Assembly: GCA_964542585.1 (NCBI GenBank)
Contig: CAZIUI010000002.1
Location: 62,001 to 126,000, forward strand
Reading direction: 5' to 3'
DNA: 64,000 nt
Source of the DNA: CAYYUA01 sp964542585
GTDB lineage: Bacteria; Bacteroidota; Bacteroidia; CAILMK01; CAYYUA01
Below the pieces are notes generated by a model. That model was not told the origin of the DNA. It made no database searches and saw only the letters and a program-made list of their open reading frames with translations. The translations under genes and the position numbers were made by a program. Each line of letters starts with the position of its first letter. Position 1 is the stretch's first letter. Shown here piece after piece: positions 60,983 to 64,000 of this stretch.

Positions 60983-61720
60983 ATGAACCCTTTTTTTTAC
61001 TTTGGAAAGTACTTGGGACTGCTTGGCAAAACTTTTTCTAAACCAGAAAAAGGAAGCTTGTATCTTCAGCGGACCCTCCAAGAAATGGACAACATTGGGG
61101 TGAAATCACTTGGCATTGTGGTTTTGATTTCTATATTCATGGGAGCCGTCACCACTATTCAAACAGCTTATCAGCTAATTTCTGACTTTATATCCAAAAG
61201 CGTCATCGGTAGTGTAGTTAGCAATTCCAGCATGCTAGAGCTATCACCTACCATTACTTCATTGGTGTTAGCAGGGCGAATTGGTTCTAGTATAGCTTCT
61301 GAGATCGGCACCATGCGCGTAAGCGAACAAATTGATGCTTTGGAGGTGATGGGTATAAATTCAGCGGGGTATTTAATTTTACCGAAGATCGTAGCGGCAT
61401 TGTTGGTCATACCCATGCTTGTGATTATTTCCATGTTCCTTGCTATTTCGGGTGGGATTGTAGCAGGTGAGGCTACTGGAATCGTTAGCTCCCAGGAATT
61501 CCTGGAAGGCACCCGGGCAACATTTAAAAACTTTACTGTTATTTTTTCCTTGATAAAAGCCTTTGCATTTGCTTTTGTCATTTCTTCTGTACCTGCCTAC
61601 CAAGGATATTATACATTTGGTGGCTCATTAGAAGTGGGTCAATCCAGTACCAAGGCTGTTGTTTTAAGCTGTGTGTTTATCCTTTTTTTGGACTACCTTC
61701 TGGCCCAGCTATTCCTGTAA
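60983..61720 (+). CDS. mlaE: MlaE family lipid-transport ABC permease
   Basis: Inner-membrane permease of the phospholipid/MCE transport family. The 245-residue protein has about six hydrophobic helices and the characteristic ELSPTITSLVLAGRIGSSIASEIGTMRVSEQIDALEVMG block (about 86-125). It starts 15 bp before mlaF. It probably trafficks phospholipid between the membranes with an MCE (MlaD-like) protein encoded elsewhere. Confidence 0.92.
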   Translation: MNPFFYFGKYLGLLGKTFSKPEKGSLYLQRTLQEMDNIGVKSLGIVVLISIFMGAVTTIQTAYQLISDFISKSVIGSVVSNSSMLELSPTITSLVLAGRIGSSIASEIGTMRVSEQIDALEVMGINSAGYLILPKIVAALLVIPMLVIISMFLAISGGIVAGEATGIVSSQEFLEGTRATFKNFTVIFSLIKAFAFAFVISSVPAYQGYYTFGGSLEVGQSSTKAVVLSCVFILFLDYLLAQLFL

Positions 61721-61735
61721 TGGTATAAAACCGCT

Positions 61736-62488
61736 ATGATCACAGTCGAACACATCTTCAAGTCTTTTGATGGAAATCCCGTAATATCGGATATCAATAC
61801 GAAATTCGATCAGGGCCGGATTAATATGATTATTGGGGCCAGTGGAAGTGGTAAGACAGTCCTGATGAAGTGCATAGTCGGCCTTCATGAGCCAACCGAT
61901 GGTAAAATTTACTACAACGATAAGGAATTCACGTGCCTGACTTACGACCAGAAGAAATCATTAAGGAAAGAGATGGGCATGTTGTTTCAAGGTTCAGCAC
62001 TTTTTGATTCGCTGAATGTGGAAGAAAATGTGGGCTTTGCCTTAAGGATCTTTACCAACAAGACTAAGCAAGAAATAAAAGATCGGGTGGACTTTTGCCT
62101 TGAACGCGTAAACCTTGGGAAAGTCAATAACCTTTACCCTTCAGAATTGAGTGGCGGAATGAAAAAGCGGGTTGGTATTGCCCGGGCTATTTCCATGAAT
62201 CCCCAGTATTTGTTTGTTGATGAGCCCAATTCAGGCCTGGATCCGCAAACAGCTTCGGTAATTGATAATTTAATCAGAGAGATCACGGAGGAATTTAACG
62301 TTACCACTGTCATCAATACCCATGACATGAATTCGATTTTTGAAATTGGTGAGCAAATTGTCTTCTTACACCAAGGTCAGAAATGGTGGGAAGGCACACC
62401 TTCGGAAATAAAGGATACATCCAACCCGGAACTCCACGCTTTTGTCTACTCATCCGAATTTATAAAGCAAAGGCACGCCAGCGTCTAA
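61736..62488 (+). CDS. mlaF: MlaF-type ABC transporter ATP-binding protein
   Basis: ATPase of the MlaE permease complex. 250 residues with Walker A GASGSGKT (about 34-41), Q-loop FQGSALFDSL, the signature LSGGMKKR (LSGG with the MKKR variant typical of Mla ATPases, about 138-145), Walker B YLFVDEPNSGLDP and the switch His in VINTHDM. It follows mlaE by 15 bp. Its stop TAA shares CTAA with the stop of uvrA on the other strand. No mlaD gene follows. Confidence 0.94.
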   Translation: MITVEHIFKSFDGNPVISDINTKFDQGRINMIIGASGSGKTVLMKCIVGLHEPTDGKIYYNDKEFTCLTYDQKKSLRKEMGMLFQGSALFDSLNVEENVGFALRIFTNKTKQEIKDRVDFCLERVNLGKVNNLYPSELSGGMKKRVGIARAISMNPQYLFVDEPNSGLDPQTASVIDNLIREITEEFNVTTVINTHDMNSIFEIGEQIVFLHQGQKWWEGTPSEIKDTSNPELHAFVYSSEFIKQRHASV

Positions 62489-64000
62489 CCTGCTTGAGCG
62501 TGCTGAAGGCTTCGCTCATGCTCAACTTTTTCCTTTAAGTACTGGCCGGTGTAAGAGTCTTCTAGTTGCATAAGCCCCTCGGGATCACCTTGGTACAAGC
62601 AATATCCGCCTTTAGCGCCCCCTTCTGGTCCTAGATCAATGACCCAATCAGCACTTTTAATGATGTCCAGGTTGTGTTCAACAATAAAGATGGTATGGCC
62701 TTTTCCTACCAAGGCATGAAAAGCAGTAAGCAGTTTATGGATGTCATGAAAGTGCAGGCCGGTTGTAGGCTCATCAAAAATGAACAGGATAGGGTCATCA
62801 GTAGCCTGTTTTGTTAAGAAGCTGGCGAGCTTAATCCTTTGAGCCTCCCCACCGCTCAGGTTTATGGAAGGCTGACCAAGCTTGATGTAACCAAGCCCAA
62901 CATCAGCAAGGGGCTGTATCTGCTGAACGATGGCATTTTCCTTCTTAAAGAAATCCAATGCTTCATCAACTGTCATTTCCAGCACATCAGCAATATTATG
63001 GTCCTGGTAAGTAATCTTAAGCAAATCATCTTTAAAACGCCTGCCATTGCACTCCTCACACGTCAGATGGATATCAGCCATAAACTGCATCTCAACAGTG
63101 ATGTGGCCTTCTCCTTTGCAGTTATCACAACGGCCGCCATCTACATTAAAGGAAAAATGACCCGGCGTATAGCCTTGGGCTTTAGCAGCCGGCTGATAGG
63201 CAAAAAGCTCCCTTATCGGATCAAACGCCTTAAGGTAGGTAACAGGATTAGAACGGGAGGACTTGCCAAGGGGATTCTGATCAACATAAGCTACGCGATG
63301 TAAACCGTTTTTAGGGAGGTGAACATTGTGACAAAAGTAGGGAGATGGCGCTTCTTGTTCTTGAAGCCCTTGTAGACTTGGCTGTAAAACCTCGCCCACA
63401 AAAGTGGATTTGCCTGAACCACTCACACCAGTAATTACTGAGATGGCCTGAAGGGGAAGTTTGAGATCGACATGCTTCAAATTGTGGCGGTAGGCTCCTT
63501 CTATTTCAAGGAAACGCTCTGGTTGCCGGCGCTCAGGATCTGGTGGTATCAGACGCCTACCATTGAGGTAATCGGCCGTCAGGGTATCCCCACCCTTTAA
63601 CAATTCCAGGACGGTCCCCTGAAAAATCAACTCACCACCTTGATTCCCGGCATGCGGTCCTACATCCAGAATTTGATCAGCAGCACGGATGATGGCTTCA
63701 TCATGCTCTACCACGATCACTGTGTTACCGAGGGATTTTAAATTCTTTAGTACATTTACAAGGCGCTCGTTATCGCGTGGGTGAAGCCCAACGCTTGGCT
63801 CATCCAGAATGTATAGGGAGCCGGTTAGGTTACTGCCCAGGGAAGTTACTAGCTGGATCCGTTGTGTTTCACCGCCTGATAAGGTATTTGCAGGCCTGTT
63901 GAGGGAAAGGTACCCCAGGCCAACTTCCGAGAGCAAGGTAGTTAGGCTTTGAATTTCCGTAAGTAAACGTTTGGCTATTTGAGCCTCATCAGGATTCAGG
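62485..64000 (-). CDS. uvrA: UvrA, excinuclease ABC subunit A (N-terminal half cut by window edge)
   Basis: Damage-recognition ATPase of nucleotide excision repair. The frame is open to the right edge (translated to 63999), giving about 504 residues, the C-terminal half of a roughly 940-residue protein. It contains the first ABC signature NTLSGGETQRIQL, LYILDEPSVGLHPRDNERL, the second Walker A GVSGSGKST, the zinc finger CDNCKGEGH ... CEECNG, and the second signature NLSGGEAQRIKLASFL with FIFDEPTTGLHFHD. The tail is Gln/His-rich. The missing part lies beyond 64000. Confidence 0.95.
   Translation of the reverse strand, partial: LNPDEAQIAKRLLTEIQSLTTLLSEVGLGYLSLNRPANTLSGGETQRIQLVTSLGSNLTGSLYILDEPSVGLHPRDNERLVNVLKNLKSLGNTVIVVEHDEAIIRAADQILDVGPHAGNQGGELIFQGTVLELLKGGDTLTADYLNGRRLIPPDPERRQPERFLEIEGAYRHNLKHVDLKLPLQAISVITGVSGSGKSTFVGEVLQPSLQGLQEQEAPSPYFCHNVHLPKNGLHRVAYVDQNPLGKSSRSNPVTYLKAFDPIRELFAYQPAAKAQGYTPGHFSFNVDGGRCDNCKGEGHITVEMQFMADIHLTCEECNGRRFKDDLLKITYQDHNIADVLEMTVDEALDFFKKENAIVQQIQPLADVGLGYIKLGQPSINLSGGEAQRIKLASFLTKQATDDPILFIFDEPTTGLHFHDIHKLLTAFHALVGKGHTIFIVEHNLDIIKSADWVIDLGPEGGAKGGYCLYQGDPEGLMQLEDSYTGQYLKEKVEHERSLQHAQAG

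Noticed and set aside
1..64000. Mobile elements, CRISPR arrays, prophage or toxin-antitoxin pairs
   Set aside because: No transposase or integrase motifs, no regularly spaced repeats and no phage genes were seen; gene content is core throughout.

Overview
The window is a chromosomal segment of a Bacteroidota bacterium, most likely a marine or otherwise saline-adapted member of the Flavobacteriales. The evidence is the core type IX secretion/gliding locus (porP, gldK, gldL, gldM, gldN), three secreted proteins with type IX sorting domains (one type A, two type B), Bacteroidota-restricted families (DUF4271, DUF2480, DUF3276/PUR-alpha), the long form of IspG, a fused alpha-beta 2-oxo-acid dehydrogenase E1, and Bacteroidota-type promoters (TTTG, 17-19 bp spacer, TAnnTTTG). 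A glycine/sarcosine N-methyltransferase-like gene adds a hint of osmoadaptation. Genus and species cannot be fixed from this sequence.

Layout. 1-3.2 kb (minus): tig-clpP-clpX, the folding and proteolysis operon, with clpX running off the left edge, and a tRNA-Leu(UAG). 3.3-7.4 kb (plus): a Rel/SpoT (p)ppGpp enzyme, a Fur-family repressor and purA. 7.5-14.9 kb (minus): DUF4271-hemD, then porP and gldKLMN, closed by a terminator. 15-20.3 kb (plus): a HemW-like protein that has lost its radical-SAM cysteines, a cyclase-family hydrolase, a type B cargo protein and riboflavin synthase. 20.3-33.3 kb (minus): obg-adk-hpt, aminopeptidase P, fumC, DUF2480, a PpiD-like foldase, a coiled-coil membrane protein, ndk, small membrane proteins, an MFS permease, a TPR lipoprotein and a ChaN-like protein. 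33.4-36.9 kb: a sugar-phosphate isomerase (plus) facing an ECF sigma/membrane-regulator pair (minus), then the only gene-poor stretch over 300 bp. 36.3-43.6 kb (minus): trkA-trkH potassium uptake, fabG, sucD, an SlyD-like isomerase, two secreted unknowns and a thiolase. 43.7-46.4 kb (plus): a 7TM-HD (PgpH-like) phosphohydrolase and a PUR-alpha protein. 46.4-60.8 kb (minus): a 1291-residue PKD-repeat cargo protein, metK, fused 2-oxo-acid dehydrogenase E1, the glycine methyltransferase, recA, nth, a type A cargo protein and ispG. 60.9-62.5 kb (plus): mlaE-mlaF. 62.5-64 kb (minus): the C-terminal half of uvrA, cut by the right edge.

Most of the window is housekeeping. PorP and GldKLMN would build the secretion machine that exports the cargo proteins encoded here. 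Nucleotide metabolism (purA, hpt, adk, ndk) recurs beside stringent-response proteins (Rel, Obg). No mobile elements, CRISPR arrays, prophage genes or rRNA were seen. The most unusual observation is the HemW-like protein without iron-sulphur cysteines. Next come the stand-alone glycine methyltransferase, a structured element with a tiny ORF after trkA, a 49-residue membrane protein, and convergent gene pairs whose stop codons share the same four bases.
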